DNA of 35,566 nt from Bacteroidales bacterium (GCA_900766975.1 CAAFXO010000048.1:1-35566), one strand, 5' to 3'. Numbered from the stretch's first letter, positions 8,776 to 17,861 are shown. Numbers and translations: made by a program. Notes: generated by a model from the letters alone, not told the origin.

Positions 8776-11484
8776 TTATAAATTGCAGAGGATATCTTCC
8801 AATCCCATCGGGTCAACCAAGACAGCTCTTGGCTTACCACCTTGAGCGGCACCTACGACACCAAGAGCCTCCAATTGGTCCATAATGCGTCCGGCGCGGT
8901 TGAAGCCTATCTCGAATGTACGTTGCACGGCGCTGGTAGATGCCTTACCGGAATTGACTACCTGGCGAGCCACCTCCACCAGCAGAGGATCTTTCTCACC
9001 AATCGAACCGGTAGAAACGGGACCGCTACCACCATCTCCTGAGTCAATCAAGGGTTCGGGAAGGAGATATACTCCCTGGGGATGTGGCTGACGCGATACA
9101 TACTCGCAAATCTTCTCTACTTCCGGTGTGTCGATAAATGCACACTGCACTCGAACTAACTCGGAATTATTGAAGATCAGCATATCACCCTTGCCGATAA
9201 GGTGTTGTGCACCGGTGGTGTCAAGGATCGTCTTGGAGTCAACGCCGGCTGTTACCTTAAAAGATATACGAGCAGGGAAGTTTGCTTTGATGATACCGGT
9301 GATGACATTGGTCGAAGGACGCTGAGTAGCCAGAATGACATGAATGCCAACGGCGCGTGCCTTCTGTGCAAGACGTGCGATGGGCATCTCCACATTCTTG
9401 CCCGAAACCATAATAAGGTCGCCAAACTCGTCGACTACAACGACGATATATGGGAGGAATCGATGTCCTTCTGTCGGATTCAGCTTGCCCTCTCTGATCT
9501 TGTTGTTATACTCTTCGATATTGCGAGTCTGAGCATTCTTCAAGAGGGTGTAGCGTTGCTCCATCTCAATACATAGAGAATTAAGAGTAGCTTCCACCTT
9601 ACCCATATCGGTGATTACGGGTTCATCCTCCTCACCGGGGATACAAGCAAGATAATAATGCTTCAGCTGATTATAGAGGCTGAACTCCACCTGCTTGGGA
9701 TCGATCAATACAAACTTGATCTCATGGGGAGCCTTGCAATAAAGGAGAGAAGCGATGATGGCATTCAGACCGACAGACTTACCTTGACCTGTAGCACCCG
9801 CCACAAGGAGGTGAGGCATCTTGGCAAGGTCAGCGATATAGACATCGTTGGAGATGGTCGAGCCCAAAGCTATGGGAAGATTGTATTTTGATTCCTGATA
9901 TTTCTTGGACTGTATCACAGTGCGCATCGACACGGTCTGCTTATCCTTGTTTGCCACCTCGATACCGACAGTACCCTTGCCCGGAATGGGCGCGATGATA
10001 CGCACACCGATAGCGGAGAGGCTCAAAGCGATATCATCGACAAGGCTTCGAATCTTGGCAATCTTCACACCCGTGTCAGGCACGATCTCATAGAGAGTGA
10101 CGGTCGGTCCGACAGTCGCCTCTATCTTGATGATAGGTATGCCAAAGTCGAGAAGGGTCTTCTCGATCTTATGTTTGTTTTCAATCTGCTCTTCATTGTC
10201 GATGCTAACGCGATTGCTACCTTCACGAAGCAAATCGAATGGTGGGAACTTATATTTTTGACCCTCATAGATTTCGACATCCGAATGGTAGCGGCGAGCA
10301 TTACCCTTGTCGATGCTATTGACATTCACCACCATTTTGCTCGGATTATTTCCCTTTTCATCGCCGTTTTCTCCGGTTTCATCGATGATTTCGGCATTTT
10401 CCGGTTCATTGCCAATTTTTTCGATGGAATCGGGATTATTTCCTTCCACAGGTGTATTTCCGGCGGAAATATTCTCCGAGGTGTCGTCGATGTTGTATTC
10501 GCCGAGCGATGGATCGTCGCTGACCTGAGTTATGTCATATATACCATTATTTTCATTCTCAAAGTTAAGATGAAGATCGTCATTGGTATCGATATTATCG
10601 GCGGCAGTCAGTTCGGCAGTTTCTCCGGCTTTGAGGTCGTCGATACGTTCCTGCTCTTGCATGCGGCGGATTTCCTCCTCTTGTGCGGCGATGGCGGCAC
10701 GTCTTTCAGCCTCGGCACGACGACGCTCAATTCTCTTGCGTCTTACTCGCAAGATCCATCTGATCACATCGTTCAGGCAGATCACTACAAAGAGCGCCAC
10801 CATGAAGAAGCTGAGGAGCACGGCTCCCGACATACCTATAAAATTGATGATAAACTCATTGATGTATGTGCCATGATAGCCACCCCAATTCACCGGAGTG
10901 TGGAGACTATAAGTGACAAGACCTATGATCAGAGAAACCGTGATCAAAGCCACGATGCACTTGATGGTGAAGTCGAGGAGACGGAATTTTGGTTTGCCGA
11001 TCATTACCTTGAGAGTCAGCGCTGCCAACCAGAAGATAATCACAAACGCACCGAGACCGAAGCCGCGATTGATCAGTATCTCCGAAAGACGAGCACCCCC
11101 TTCACCACCGGTGTTCGATACACCCTTGGCAAGGCCGACGGGCGAATCGGCGATAATCGACTGATCCTTGATACAAGAAGAGAAATAACCGCAAAATGAT
11201 AATGCCAAATATACGGTAAGACACCCCAGGAATATGCCGGCAAGAATCTTCGCCGAAGGACTGCGAAACCATGCGATGAAACGCGTGATGGTTCCATCGA
11301 AGTTCTTCTTCTCAGACTTCGGAGTTTCCGCCTTGGCAGAGGTCGATTTGGTCGAGCTTTTAGACTTGCGTGGCGTACGAGACGTACGAGACGAGGGCTT
11401 CTTGGGGGTGGGTTGTGTCACCACCTCCTCTTTCTGCTCTTCTTCATTATAATTTATTTCCGGGGAATAATTATCGTATGACAT
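8776..11484 (-). CDS. ftsK: DNA translocase FtsK
   Basis: Septum-anchored, ATP-driven DNA pump that clears and aligns chromosome ends during division. The 902-residue protein has a Lys/Ser/Thr-rich start, four transmembrane helices (about 80-103, 142-163, 172-194 and 211-237) and an Arg/Glu-rich coiled segment (about 248-285). An acidic, Asn/Glu-rich low-complexity linker (about 286-385) precedes the motor: Walker A GATGQGKS (563-570) and 'YIVVVVDEFGDLIM' as Walker B. The C-terminal gamma winged helix is seen in 'VARQVVNSGKASTSAVQRTF'. The linker is short compared with E. coli FtsK. A -7-like box lies at 11527-11534. Gene order ldt, ftsK, lolA, trxB is consistent with conserved Bacteroidales synteny (from memory). 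Confidence 0.97.
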   Translation of the reverse strand: MSYDNYSPEINYNEEEQKEEVVTQPTPKKPSSRTSRTPRKSKSSTKSTSAKAETPKSEKKNFDGTITRFIAWFRSPSAKILAGIFLGCLTVYLALSFCGYFSSCIKDQSIIADSPVGLAKGVSNTGGEGGARLSEILINRGFGLGAFVIIFWLAALTLKVMIGKPKFRLLDFTIKCIVALITVSLIIGLVTYSLHTPVNWGGYHGTYINEFIINFIGMSGAVLLSFFMVALFVVICLNDVIRWILRVRRKRIERRRAEAERRAAIAAQEEEIRRMQEQERIDDLKAGETAELTAADNIDTNDDLHLNFENENNGIYDITQVSDDPSLGEYNIDDTSENISAGNTPVEGNNPDSIEKIGNEPENAEIIDETGENGDEKGNNPSKMVVNVNSIDKGNARRYHSDVEIYEGQKYKFPPFDLLREGSNRVSIDNEEQIENKHKIEKTLLDFGIPIIKIEATVGPTVTLYEIVPDTGVKIAKIRSLVDDIALSLSAIGVRIIAPIPGKGTVGIEVANKDKQTVSMRTVIQSKKYQESKYNLPIALGSTISNDVYIADLAKMPHLLVAGATGQGKSVGLNAIIASLLYCKAPHEIKFVLIDPKQVEFSLYNQLKHYYLACIPGEEDEPVITDMGKVEATLNSLCIEMEQRYTLLKNAQTRNIEEYNNKIREGKLNPTEGHRFLPYIVVVVDEFGDLIMVSGKNVEMPIARLAQKARAVGIHVILATQRPSTNVITGIIKANFPARISFKVTAGVDSKTILDTTGAQHLIGKGDMLIFNNSELVRVQCAFIDTPEVEKICEYVSRQPHPQGVYLLPEPLIDSGDGGSGPVSTGSIGEKDPLLVEVARQVVNSGKASTSAVQRTFEIGFNRAGRIMDQLEALGVVGAAQGGKPRAVLVDPMGLEDILCNL

Positions 11485-11526
11485 CTTAATCAGTTAAGCA
11501 GTTATGAGTTGTAGAGTTTACAAATG

Positions 11527-11534
11527 CAAATTTA
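11527..11534 (-). promoter_or_regulatory. Possible ftsK promoter -7 box
   Basis: The minus strand reads TAAATTTG, a perfect TAnnTTTG, 43 bases upstream of the ftsK start. No TTTG is present at the -33 distance, so support is partial. The 171-base gap to the upstream transpeptidase gene makes a separate ftsK promoter reasonable. Confidence 0.35.
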
Positions 11535-11655
11535 AGAAAATATTATGATTTCATCGCAGTTTTTAGCCATAAAATTTCAGGAATTTAAATTTGCAACTTG
11601 TTTGGAGCAGAGTTATAACCCCGGTTAAGGGATAATTCACACCCTGAAGTTCAGA

Positions 11656-12615
11656 TCATATAGAGTCTGTCACAACAGTCTCAGGAGCAGGCGTTTCGAC
11701 CACCGATGCCGGCGTTACAGCCACTGAATCAGGCACTATCGAATTGGCCATAGAATCCTTCTTCTCGCTGAAATCCTTCTTTTGGGGATTGACTTTCAGC
11801 GTCTTCTCCTTGTCGCTCATGGCATATTTCGGATCTGTAGGGAAGTATGCGATATCATAACCCTCTTCACGGTTGACAGCTCTGTCACGCTTGCCGGGGA
11901 GGACGATGACAGGCATACCCGGTTCGACGAGTTTCACAAGTTCGAGGATCTGCTCATTGGTGATGCGGATGCAGCCATGACTGGCTCTCGAACCGATGGA
12001 CCATGGAGCACAAGTGCCATGGATGCCGATCTGAGAAGTAGCAGGATTCTTGATGCGGATAAAGCGGGGACCGAACTGACCCTTCTTCTTCGATGTATGA
12101 CCATTATCATCGGTAAAGAGCCAATCGGTGCTGTCGTAGATACCCTCGACAGAGAAGAAACCCTCGGGAGTGCGGGAATCCGCCTTCTTATGTTTGGTGC
12201 CAAAATTCTTGGCACACGCCATATCGTATGCCTTAACCACCATGCCGTAAGAGTCATAGAGGATGACACGCATACTTGCCTTGTCGACAACGATAAACTT
12301 GGAATACTTCTCAAGCTCTTTGAAGAGTTTCTCTGCATATTTGGGAGTATGCTCTACAATCACCGGCAATATGCCGTCGGCATACTTATCTGAATTCTTG
12401 CCATTTTCGAGATAATCTCCGATTTCATCGGCATTTTTGAACTCATAACCCTCATCGCCGGGGGCTAATTCCTTCTGAGCTGCGACACTATCAGCTGCGA
12501 CACTGCTATCTGTCGTATCGGATGAGGTATTGTTTCCCCCGCCGTTACAACCGCTCAAAATAATAGAAATACCAAAAAAGAATGCTACAAAGCCGGTTGA
12601 TCTGCAAATTCGCAT
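11656..12615 (-). CDS. Lipoprotein L,D-transpeptidase (YkuD domain)
   Basis: Periplasmic lipid-anchored enzyme predicted to make L,D cross-links in peptidoglycan or to attach proteins to it. The N-terminal lipobox is 'IILSGC', with the modified Cys at 23. A Ser/Asp-rich spacer follows, then the YkuD fold from about residue 107 ('FIVVDKASMRVILYD'). The catalytic signature is 'GIHGTCAPWSIGSRASHGCIRI', split here as His199 of IHG and Cys215 of SHGCIR. The ~75 C-terminal residues after the catalytic core are low complexity, rich in Val, Pro, Ser and Thr. It is the first gene of the leftward block; its 5' leader carries two near-identical 16-base repeats. Substrate cannot be decided from sequence. 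Confidence 0.92.
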   Translation of the reverse strand: MRICRSTGFVAFFFGISIILSGCNGGGNNTSSDTTDSSVAADSVAAQKELAPGDEGYEFKNADEIGDYLENGKNSDKYADGILPVIVEHTPKYAEKLFKELEKYSKFIVVDKASMRVILYDSYGMVVKAYDMACAKNFGTKHKKADSRTPEGFFSVEGIYDSTDWLFTDDNGHTSKKKGQFGPRFIRIKNPATSQIGIHGTCAPWSIGSRASHGCIRITNEQILELVKLVEPGMPVIVLPGKRDRAVNREEGYDIAYFPTDPKYAMSDKEKTLKVNPQKKDFSEKKDSMANSIVPDSVAVTPASVVETPAPETVVTDSI

Positions 12616-12617
12616 TA

Positions 12618-12652
12618 GTCAGAATGTTAGGTTAATGTCAGAATGATAGGTT
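12618..12652 (-). repeat. Two tandem 16-base repeats in the L,D-transpeptidase leader
   Basis: GTCAGAATGTTAGGTT (12618-12633) and GTCAGAATGATAGGTT (12637-12652) differ at one base and recur every 19 bases. They begin 3 bases upstream of the transpeptidase start codon and lie between that gene and the rightward ORF at 12720. Next to them GTTGTTT (12650-12656) and AAACAAC (12659-12665) form a perfect 7-base inverted repeat. They may be regulator sites or simple duplications. Confidence 0.6.
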
Positions 12653-12683
12653 GTTTGAAAACAACAATAATTCACACCAAATG

Positions 12684-12691
12684 CAAAGTTA
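12684..12691 (-). promoter_or_regulatory. Possible L,D-transpeptidase promoter -7 box
   Basis: The minus strand reads TAACTTTG, a match to TAnnTTTG, 69 bases upstream of the start codon. It would place the repeats at 12618-12652 inside the transcribed leader. No TTTG lies at the -33 distance, so this is tentative. Confidence 0.35.
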
Positions 12692-12719
12692 AGCAAAAAA
12701 ATTAATATCCTCCTATAAA

Positions 12720-12905
12720 ATGGATTACAATAATGTAAAAAAAGTGGTGACCGATTATAAATTTGCTGAATTATGCAGATTATATGGCGGAAATTTATTA
12801 TATTTGCTTAATATTCCGAATCTCGGGGACAGGGAGACGGAGTATACAAAACAAAATGAACTACCAAATCAACTGATTAAACAATTAAATCGTAAAGAAA
12901 GATGA
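12720..12905 (+). CDS. Small hypothetical ORF upstream of dxs
   Basis: A 61-residue hydrophilic ORF with no recognised domain. For it: its TGA overlaps the ATG of the next small ORF as ATGA, and that ORF overlaps dxs the same way, so the three could be translationally coupled. Against it: its codons are very A/T-rich compared with dxs, it has no clear promoter of its own, and a perfect -7 box (TATATTTG, 12799-12806) lies inside it and could start the dxs message downstream of its start. It may be either a real leader gene or just the 5' region of the dxs operon. Confidence 0.3.
   Translation: MDYNNVKKVVTDYKFAELCRLYGGNLLYLLNIPNLGDRETEYTKQNELPNQLIKQLNRKER
12799..12806 (+). promoter_or_regulatory. 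Possible promoter of the dxs operon (-7 box)
   Basis: TATATTTG matches the Bacteroides -7 consensus exactly and would start a transcript near 12812, about 90 bases before the small membrane-protein gene. There is no TTTG at the -33 distance. The site lies inside the doubtful ORF at 12720. Confidence 0.35.
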
Positions 12906-13090
12906 AGAAATCCACCCTCTTTGGATTTATAGTTTTGGCATTGGTCTATATCTGGATGGCCTGGTTGATTCTCTCCAAGAGTAGTGTCACGTTATATAAT
13001 ATTCTTCTCATAGTGATGGCAGGCGTGATCATCTTCGTTCCCCTCTATCGCAAATATATAATGAAGGAAGATAAAAATCGCAAGAAATGA
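12902..13090 (+). CDS. Small two-helix membrane protein, coupled to dxs
   Basis: A 62-residue protein made of two hydrophobic helices (about residues 5-25, 'FGFIVLALVYIWMAWLIL', and 30-50, 'TLYNILLIVMAGVIIFVPLY') with a very basic C-terminus ('KEDKNRKK'), so probably an inner-membrane protein with the tail in the cytoplasm. No known family is recognised. Its TGA overlaps the dxs start as ATGA (13087-13090), which strongly suggests translational coupling, and the hydrophobic pattern supports real coding. A role in or near isoprenoid synthesis is suggested only by position. Confidence 0.7.
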   Translation: MKKSTLFGFIVLALVYIWMAWLILSKSSVTLYNILLIVMAGVIIFVPLYRKYIMKEDKNRKK

Positions 13091-15012
13091 TTCAAGAATC
13101 TATAGAAACCTCAAGCTCCACCTCCTCCCGCTATCCTCTGCTCAGCCGGATCAAGAGTCCGAAAGATCTGAAGGAATTGGAAGTATCCCGGCTCCCGGCA
13201 GTCTGTGAGGAGATAAGGAGTTATCTGATCGACAACCTGTCGACGAATCCGGGGCACTTCGGTTCGAGCATGGGTGCAGTGGATATCATCGTGGCAATCC
13301 ATTATGTATTTGAGACACCGCGCGATCGCGTAGTGTTCGATGTCGGTCATCAGGCATACGCCCATAAGCTTCTCACCGGGCGTTTTGAGGCATTTAAGAA
13401 TCAGCGTAAGAAGAATGGTATCAGCGGTTTTCCGTTCCCTTTCGAGAGCGAATATGACACCTTTATGTGCGGTCATGCCGGCAATTCGATTTCGGCGGCT
13501 CTCGGCATGGCTATCGCCGATATGAACACCCCCGGCAATGAGGATCGCAAGACTGTAGCCCTCATCGGCGACGCCTCTATCAGCAATGGCATCGCTTTAG
13601 AGGGGCTTAACAACACGTCGCAAAATGACAATAATCTCCTTATAATACTCAACGACAATAATATGTCGATCGACGCCAATGTCGGTGCGTTGCATAAGTA
13701 TCTCTCCGACATGTCGACATCGGCAGGCTATAACCGTCTTAGATTCAAGCTCTACACCATGATGCGCAAGCATGGGCTAATCGCCGATAAGGGTAAGGGG
13801 CTGATGTTGCGTTTCAGCAATGCCTTGAAGTCGCTTGTAGCGCAACGCCAGAACATCTTCGATGGTCTAAACATACGCTATTTCGGGCCATTCGATGGCA
13901 ACGATGTGACGAAGGTGGTGAAAGTGCTGCGAGATATCAAGGAGATGAAGGGACCACGTATCCTCCACCTGCACACCTGCAAGGGTAAGGGCTATGCCGC
14001 CGCCGAAGAGAATCCTGCACCTTGGCATGCCCCCGGCAAGTTCGACCCCGACACAGCCAAGCGCCAGTCGGAGAGTAAGAAGAATGACAACACTCCCCCA
14101 CTTTGGCAGAGAGTGTTCGGAGAGACTTTGGTGGAGCTCGCCGAGAAGGATGAGTCTATAGTTGGCATCACGGCTGCCATGCCCTCCGGCACGTCGATGA
14201 ACCTGATGTCGCAATTCCCCAACCGCATGTATGACGTCGGCATCTCCGAGGGGCATGCCGTGACATTCGCCGGAGGACTCGCCGTGGCAGGTAAGCGTCC
14301 CTTCGTGGCTATATACTCTTCATTCCTGCAGCGTGGTTTTGACAATATCATCCATGATGTGGCTATCCAGGGACTCCCGGTGACCTTCTGCATCGACCGC
14401 GCCGGCATCGTCGGCGAAGATGGTGTCACCCACCATGGCATGTTCGACATCCCCTACTTGCGCATTATCCCCGGGATGAAAGTCGCCGCACCGATGGATG
14501 CCGCTACCCTACGCAATATCATGTACTCTTCATTGTCATGGAATGGTCCGCTATCCATCCGCTACCCTCGCGGCAAGTGCAACACCACCGACTGGTGCAC
14601 CCCATTCAGTCCGATTAAGCCGGGTAAATCGCGACAACTCGTCAACGATCTCCGGTCGAAGGTAGCCATCCTCTCCGTCGGGCCGATCGGTTATGAGGCT
14701 ACAGAGGCTATCGACCAACTGAAGAAGAGGGATATATATATCGATCATTACGACATGATATGGGTTAAGCCCTTGGATGAAGAGGCTTTGAGGCACATCG
14801 TGGGACGCTACGAGAAGATTGTCACACTCGAAGATGGCATCGTGGCGGGGGGATTCGGTTCGGCAGTCGAGGAATGGATTGCTGCAAACGGGTATGAACT
14901 GCCGGTGGTCAGTCTTGGCATCAAAGATCACTGGGTGATGCAAGGAACAGTCGCCGAACTTCGCCACGACTGTGGCTACGACGCCGCAAGCATCGTCGAA
15001 CTCCTGTCGTAA
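13087..15012 (+). CDS. dxs: 1-deoxy-D-xylulose-5-phosphate synthase
   Basis: Cytosolic thiamine-diphosphate enzyme that condenses pyruvate and glyceraldehyde 3-phosphate to DXP, the first step of the MEP isoprenoid pathway and the carbon source for the thiamine thiazole. At 641 residues it has full length. Visible landmarks are active-site His57 in 'NPGHFGSS', His88 in 'DVGHQAYAHK', the ThDP/Mg motif beginning GDAS (161-164) and ending 'NDNNMSID', 'HLHTCKGKGY', the pyrimidine-domain 'DRAGIVGEDGVTHHG', and a C-terminal transketolase domain with 'LEDGIVAGGFGSA'. The motif has GDA where most Dxs have GDG, a mild variation. It overlaps the preceding membrane-protein gene by four bases and is followed by a bidirectional terminator. 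Confidence 0.96.
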   Translation: MIQESIETSSSTSSRYPLLSRIKSPKDLKELEVSRLPAVCEEIRSYLIDNLSTNPGHFGSSMGAVDIIVAIHYVFETPRDRVVFDVGHQAYAHKLLTGRFEAFKNQRKKNGISGFPFPFESEYDTFMCGHAGNSISAALGMAIADMNTPGNEDRKTVALIGDASISNGIALEGLNNTSQNDNNLLIILNDNNMSIDANVGALHKYLSDMSTSAGYNRLRFKLYTMMRKHGLIADKGKGLMLRFSNALKSLVAQRQNIFDGLNIRYFGPFDGNDVTKVVKVLRDIKEMKGPRILHLHTCKGKGYAAAEENPAPWHAPGKFDPDTAKRQSESKKNDNTPPLWQRVFGETLVELAEKDESIVGITAAMPSGTSMNLMSQFPNRMYDVGISEGHAVTFAGGLAVAGKRPFVAIYSSFLQRGFDNIIHDVAIQGLPVTFCIDRAGIVGEDGVTHHGMFDIPYLRIIPGMKVAAPMDAATLRNIMYSSLSWNGPLSIRYPRGKCNTTDWCTPFSPIKPGKSRQLVNDLRSKVAILSVGPIGYEATEAIDQLKKRDIYIDHYDMIWVKPLDEEALRHIVGRYEKIVTLEDGIVAGGFGSAVEEWIAANGYELPVVSLGIKDHWVMQGTVAELRHDCGYDAASIVELLS

Positions 15013-15041
15013 AAGACATCGTAAAATATATAAAATATGAG

Positions 15042-15078
15042 AAGAGCTGTGTCGCTTTTGGCAGACACAGCTCTTTTC
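15042..15078. terminator. Bidirectional terminator between dxs and malic enzyme
   Basis: AAGAGCTGTGTC (15042-15053) and GACACAGCTCTT (15064-15075) form a perfect 12-base stem with a 10-base loop. TTTTCTT trails it on the plus strand, and a T-rich sequence follows on the minus strand. It lies between the convergent stops of dxs and the malic enzyme. Confidence 0.85.
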
Positions 15079-15096
15079 TTTATGGATTAATGGGAT

Positions 15097-16365
15097 TTAT
15101 TTCAAGAGAGTGTGGAGGAAGCGGTCATATTCTTCCCAGTCGGTGATAGGACTTGCGGCAACACCCGATTCCATAGCACCGCGAGCCACAGCCGACGATA
15201 CCTTGTAGAGCAAACGGGGATCGAAAGGCTTCGGAAGGATATAGTCCTTGCCAAGTTCGAGATGATCGAGATGATAGATATCGAGGACACTCTGCGGCAC
15301 CGGTTCCTTGGTCAGTTCGGCGATGGCATGAGTGGCTGCGAGCTTCATCTCCTCAGTGATGGCAGATGCGTGGCAGTCGAGTGCACCTCTAAAGATATAG
15401 GGGAAGCCGAGCACATTGTTCACCTGGTTGGGATAGTCACTGCGGCCTGTAGCTACGATGATATCATCGCGAGTGGCGTGTGCCAGATTGTAATCGATCT
15501 CCGGATTGGGGTTGGCGAGGGCAAAGACGATAGGACGAGGTGCCATCTCCTTGACCATCTCGGGAGTCAACACATTGGCTACGCTAAGGCCGAGGAAGAC
15601 ATCCGCGCCCTTGATAGCCTCAGCGAGAGTATGGATATTGCGGTCGGTAGCAAACTGACGCTTATGAGCATTGATATCGGTGCGGTCGTGGCGAATCACA
15701 CCCTTCGAATCGCACATCACTATATTCTCGGCACGTACACCGAGGCTCTTATAGAGGTTGGTGCAACTGATGGCAGCGGCACCGGCGCCATTCACCACCA
15801 ACTTGACATCCTCGATTTTCTTGCCTTGCACCTCGAGGGCATTGAGCAGAGCGGCACCAGAGATGATGGCAGTGCCATGCTGGTCGTCGTGCATCACCGG
15901 AATGTCACACTCAGCCTTCAGACGGCATTCGATCTCAAAACTTTCGGGAGCCTTGATATCCTCAAGGTTGATACCGCCGAAAGTCTTCGAGATAGCCTTC
16001 ACTGTAGTGATGAATGCTTCGGGATCTTCCTGATCGACTTCGATATCGAAGGCATCTACACCGGCGAATATCTTGAAGAGCAGAGCCTTCCCCTCCATCA
16101 CGGGTTTGGAGGCAAGTGCACCGATATTGCCAAGACCCAACACAGCCGTACCATTAGAGATAACAGCCACAAGGTTGCGCTTGTTGGTGAATCGATAAGC
16201 ATCCGAAGGGTGCTTCTCGATCTCAAGACAAGGGATGGCCACACCCGGTGAATAGGCAAGTGAAAGATCATCTTGCGTCTTGTAGGGCTTGGTGGGAACT
16301 ACTTCGATCTTGCCGGGACGCCCCTCCTCATGATAGCGAATCGCTGATTCTTCTAAATTATTCAT
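15097..16365 (-). CDS. NAD(P)-dependent malic enzyme, short form
   Basis: Oxidative decarboxylation of malate to pyruvate and CO2 with reduction of NAD(P). It contains the malic N domain ('LSLAYSPGVAIPCLEI' with the catalytic Tyr, 'GNIGALASKPVMEGKALLFK' with the catalytic Lys) and the NAD-binding domain ('DDQHGTAIISGAALLNAL', 'VNGAGAAAISC', 'FALANPNPEI'). At 422 residues it is the stand-alone form; many Bacteroidetes and proteobacterial MaeB enzymes are about 760 residues because of a C-terminal phosphotransacetylase-like domain, absent here. The stop is followed by a strong terminator, so this is a true end rather than a truncation. Cofactor preference cannot be read with confidence. It is transcribed alone, divergent from the methyltransferase. 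Confidence 0.95.
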   Translation of the reverse strand: MNNLEESAIRYHEEGRPGKIEVVPTKPYKTQDDLSLAYSPGVAIPCLEIEKHPSDAYRFTNKRNLVAVISNGTAVLGLGNIGALASKPVMEGKALLFKIFAGVDAFDIEVDQEDPEAFITTVKAISKTFGGINLEDIKAPESFEIECRLKAECDIPVMHDDQHGTAIISGAALLNALEVQGKKIEDVKLVVNGAGAAAISCTNLYKSLGVRAENIVMCDSKGVIRHDRTDINAHKRQFATDRNIHTLAEAIKGADVFLGLSVANVLTPEMVKEMAPRPIVFALANPNPEIDYNLAHATRDDIIVATGRSDYPNQVNNVLGFPYIFRGALDCHASAITEEMKLAATHAIAELTKEPVPQSVLDIYHLDHLELGKDYILPKPFDPRLLYKVSSAVARGAMESGVAASPITDWEEYDRFLHTLLK

Positions 16366-16411
16366 GGTAGATTTAATCGAAGGCTTTTATACCTCCATTA
16401 GAATATAACAA

Positions 16412-16443
16412 TTTGATTTGAATTTAGTTTTTTATTATATTTG
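16412..16443 (+). promoter_or_regulatory. Promoter of the methyltransferase operon
   Basis: TTTG (16412-16415), a 20-base spacer and TATATTTG (16436-16443) match both halves of the Bacteroides -33/-7 promoter. Transcription should start near 16450, giving a leader of about 77 bases. That leader contains nested complementary arms: GCTAAA (16449-16454) with TTTAGC (16495-16500), and GTGAT (16461-16465) with ATCAC (16484-16488). Confidence 0.65.
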
Positions 16444-16526
16444 CTACTGCTAAATCATATGTGATGTTTTTTTGTGACATAATATCACCGACAGTTTAGC
16501 TGTAACAGAATTACATTTGCAAAGAT

Positions 16527-17756
16527 ATGAAATATTTTGGAGAATTAGATAAAAAATTCTATAATTACATCAAAAATAATTTAGCAGCCGACCCTGCGAC
16601 TCTCTATCTTCAGTCGGCAACGAAGCAATTTGACTTCCCGGTGTCGTTTGCCATCGAGCAGATAGAGTGTCGGCGTAAGACGCCGAAGAAGCTGTCGCGC
16701 TATCTTGAACACATCGAATTTATCTTCCCGACGCTCCTTGCCGCCGAGCAAGCCACCCATCAGTGTGTGGCGGCATATCATGCGCGACTTGTGGGCGGAG
16801 ATCATACGGTAATCGACATCACCGCCGGACTCGGCATCGATGCCTTCTCCTTCGCCAATGGCGGCAATAATGTGACTGCCATCGAACTTGCCGAAGATCG
16901 CTATCTCGCTCTGTGTCACAACTCTAAGGTAGTCGCATCGAGCGATATCAACATAATCCATGCCGACTCCTTGGCTTGGATCCGTGAGAATCAAAAGGCC
17001 TGTCATTTCGACTACTTGTTCGTAGACCCGGCACGGCGTGACGACCTGAAACGACGCACCTACTCCTTTGCCGACTCACTCCCCGATATCGTCACCAACT
17101 TCCCTCTCATAGCTTCGATAGCCGACAATATCGTGATTAAAGCATCCCCGCTGCTCGACATCACTCAAGTGAAGCGAGAGATACCTGCCATCACCGGTTT
17201 TCATATCGTTTGCGTCAAGGGAGAATGTAAGGAGGTACTAGCTGTGGTGGAACAAAATAAAGGTGCCGACGACCCGGAGATCATCGCCATCGACCTGAAC
17301 GAGAATAGGGAGGCTGAAATCGATGTAATATCAAAATGGGAGATAAAAATGTCACAACTATCCAACGATGCTCCCATCGCCGATGTCAGCGACCTGATGC
17401 CTCTGGCATATATCTACGATCCGAATGCCTCAATCCATAAGCTGAACTGCTCTCGCGAGATATGCCGCCGATTTGCCGGCCTGAAGAAGATATCATCGCA
17501 TACTGAACTTTATTGCTCCACAGAGTTGCATACCGACTTCCCCGGAAGGATATTTCAGATCGACCGAATCCTCGACAAGTCGGCGAGCAAGCTGCTCCGA
17601 CAGCAGCGACGCGAGGTGATAGTCCGCAACTACCCACTCACTGCCGATCAGCTTCGTGCCAAATTGCGTCTCAAGTCGGGAGATGATGGGTTCCTGATCG
17701 GTTGCAAAGCGGGTGAAAAAGCCTCTCCAATACTGGTGGATTGCAAAAAAATTTAA
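16527..17756 (+). CDS. Class I SAM-dependent methyltransferase with THUMP-like C-terminal domain
   Basis: Probable RNA-directed methyltransferase of the Bacteroidetes PG_1098-like family; the target is not established. An N-terminal helical region (about residues 1-85) precedes a Rossmann methyltransferase core with SAM motif I 'VIDITAGLGIDAFSF' and 'VTAIELAEDRY', and the acidic motif 'FDYLFVDPARRDD'. A C-terminal THUMP-like/ferredoxin-like region follows ('PLAYIYDPNASIHKLNC' and 'QQRREVIVRNYPLTADQLRAKL'). The first ATG fits the conserved N-terminus; a second -7-like box (TACATTTG, 16512-16519) lies almost on top of it, which could make a near-leaderless message. It is followed after 105 bases by a TPR-protein gene on the same strand. 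Confidence 0.87.
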   Translation: MKYFGELDKKFYNYIKNNLAADPATLYLQSATKQFDFPVSFAIEQIECRRKTPKKLSRYLEHIEFIFPTLLAAEQATHQCVAAYHARLVGGDHTVIDITAGLGIDAFSFANGGNNVTAIELAEDRYLALCHNSKVVASSDINIIHADSLAWIRENQKACHFDYLFVDPARRDDLKRRTYSFADSLPDIVTNFPLIASIADNIVIKASPLLDITQVKREIPAITGFHIVCVKGECKEVLAVVEQNKGADDPEIIAIDLNENREAEIDVISKWEIKMSQLSNDAPIADVSDLMPLAYIYDPNASIHKLNCSREICRRFAGLKKISSHTELYCSTELHTDFPGRIFQIDRILDKSASKLLRQQRREVIVRNYPLTADQLRAKLRLKSGDDGFLIGCKAGEKASPILVDCKKI

Positions 17757-17861
17757 GAAATATAGGGTAAAAACCGACAAACTGTAAAAATTGGCTTGAA
17801 ATTTGCTATTCTTGATATATAAACAATAATCGACAACGTTAGATAAACAAAAATATCAACA

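Noticed and set aside
15112..16251. 379-codon open frame on the plus strand opposite the malic enzyme
   Set aside because: It is the antisense shadow of a strongly supported malic enzyme; no domain, promoter or start signal supports it.
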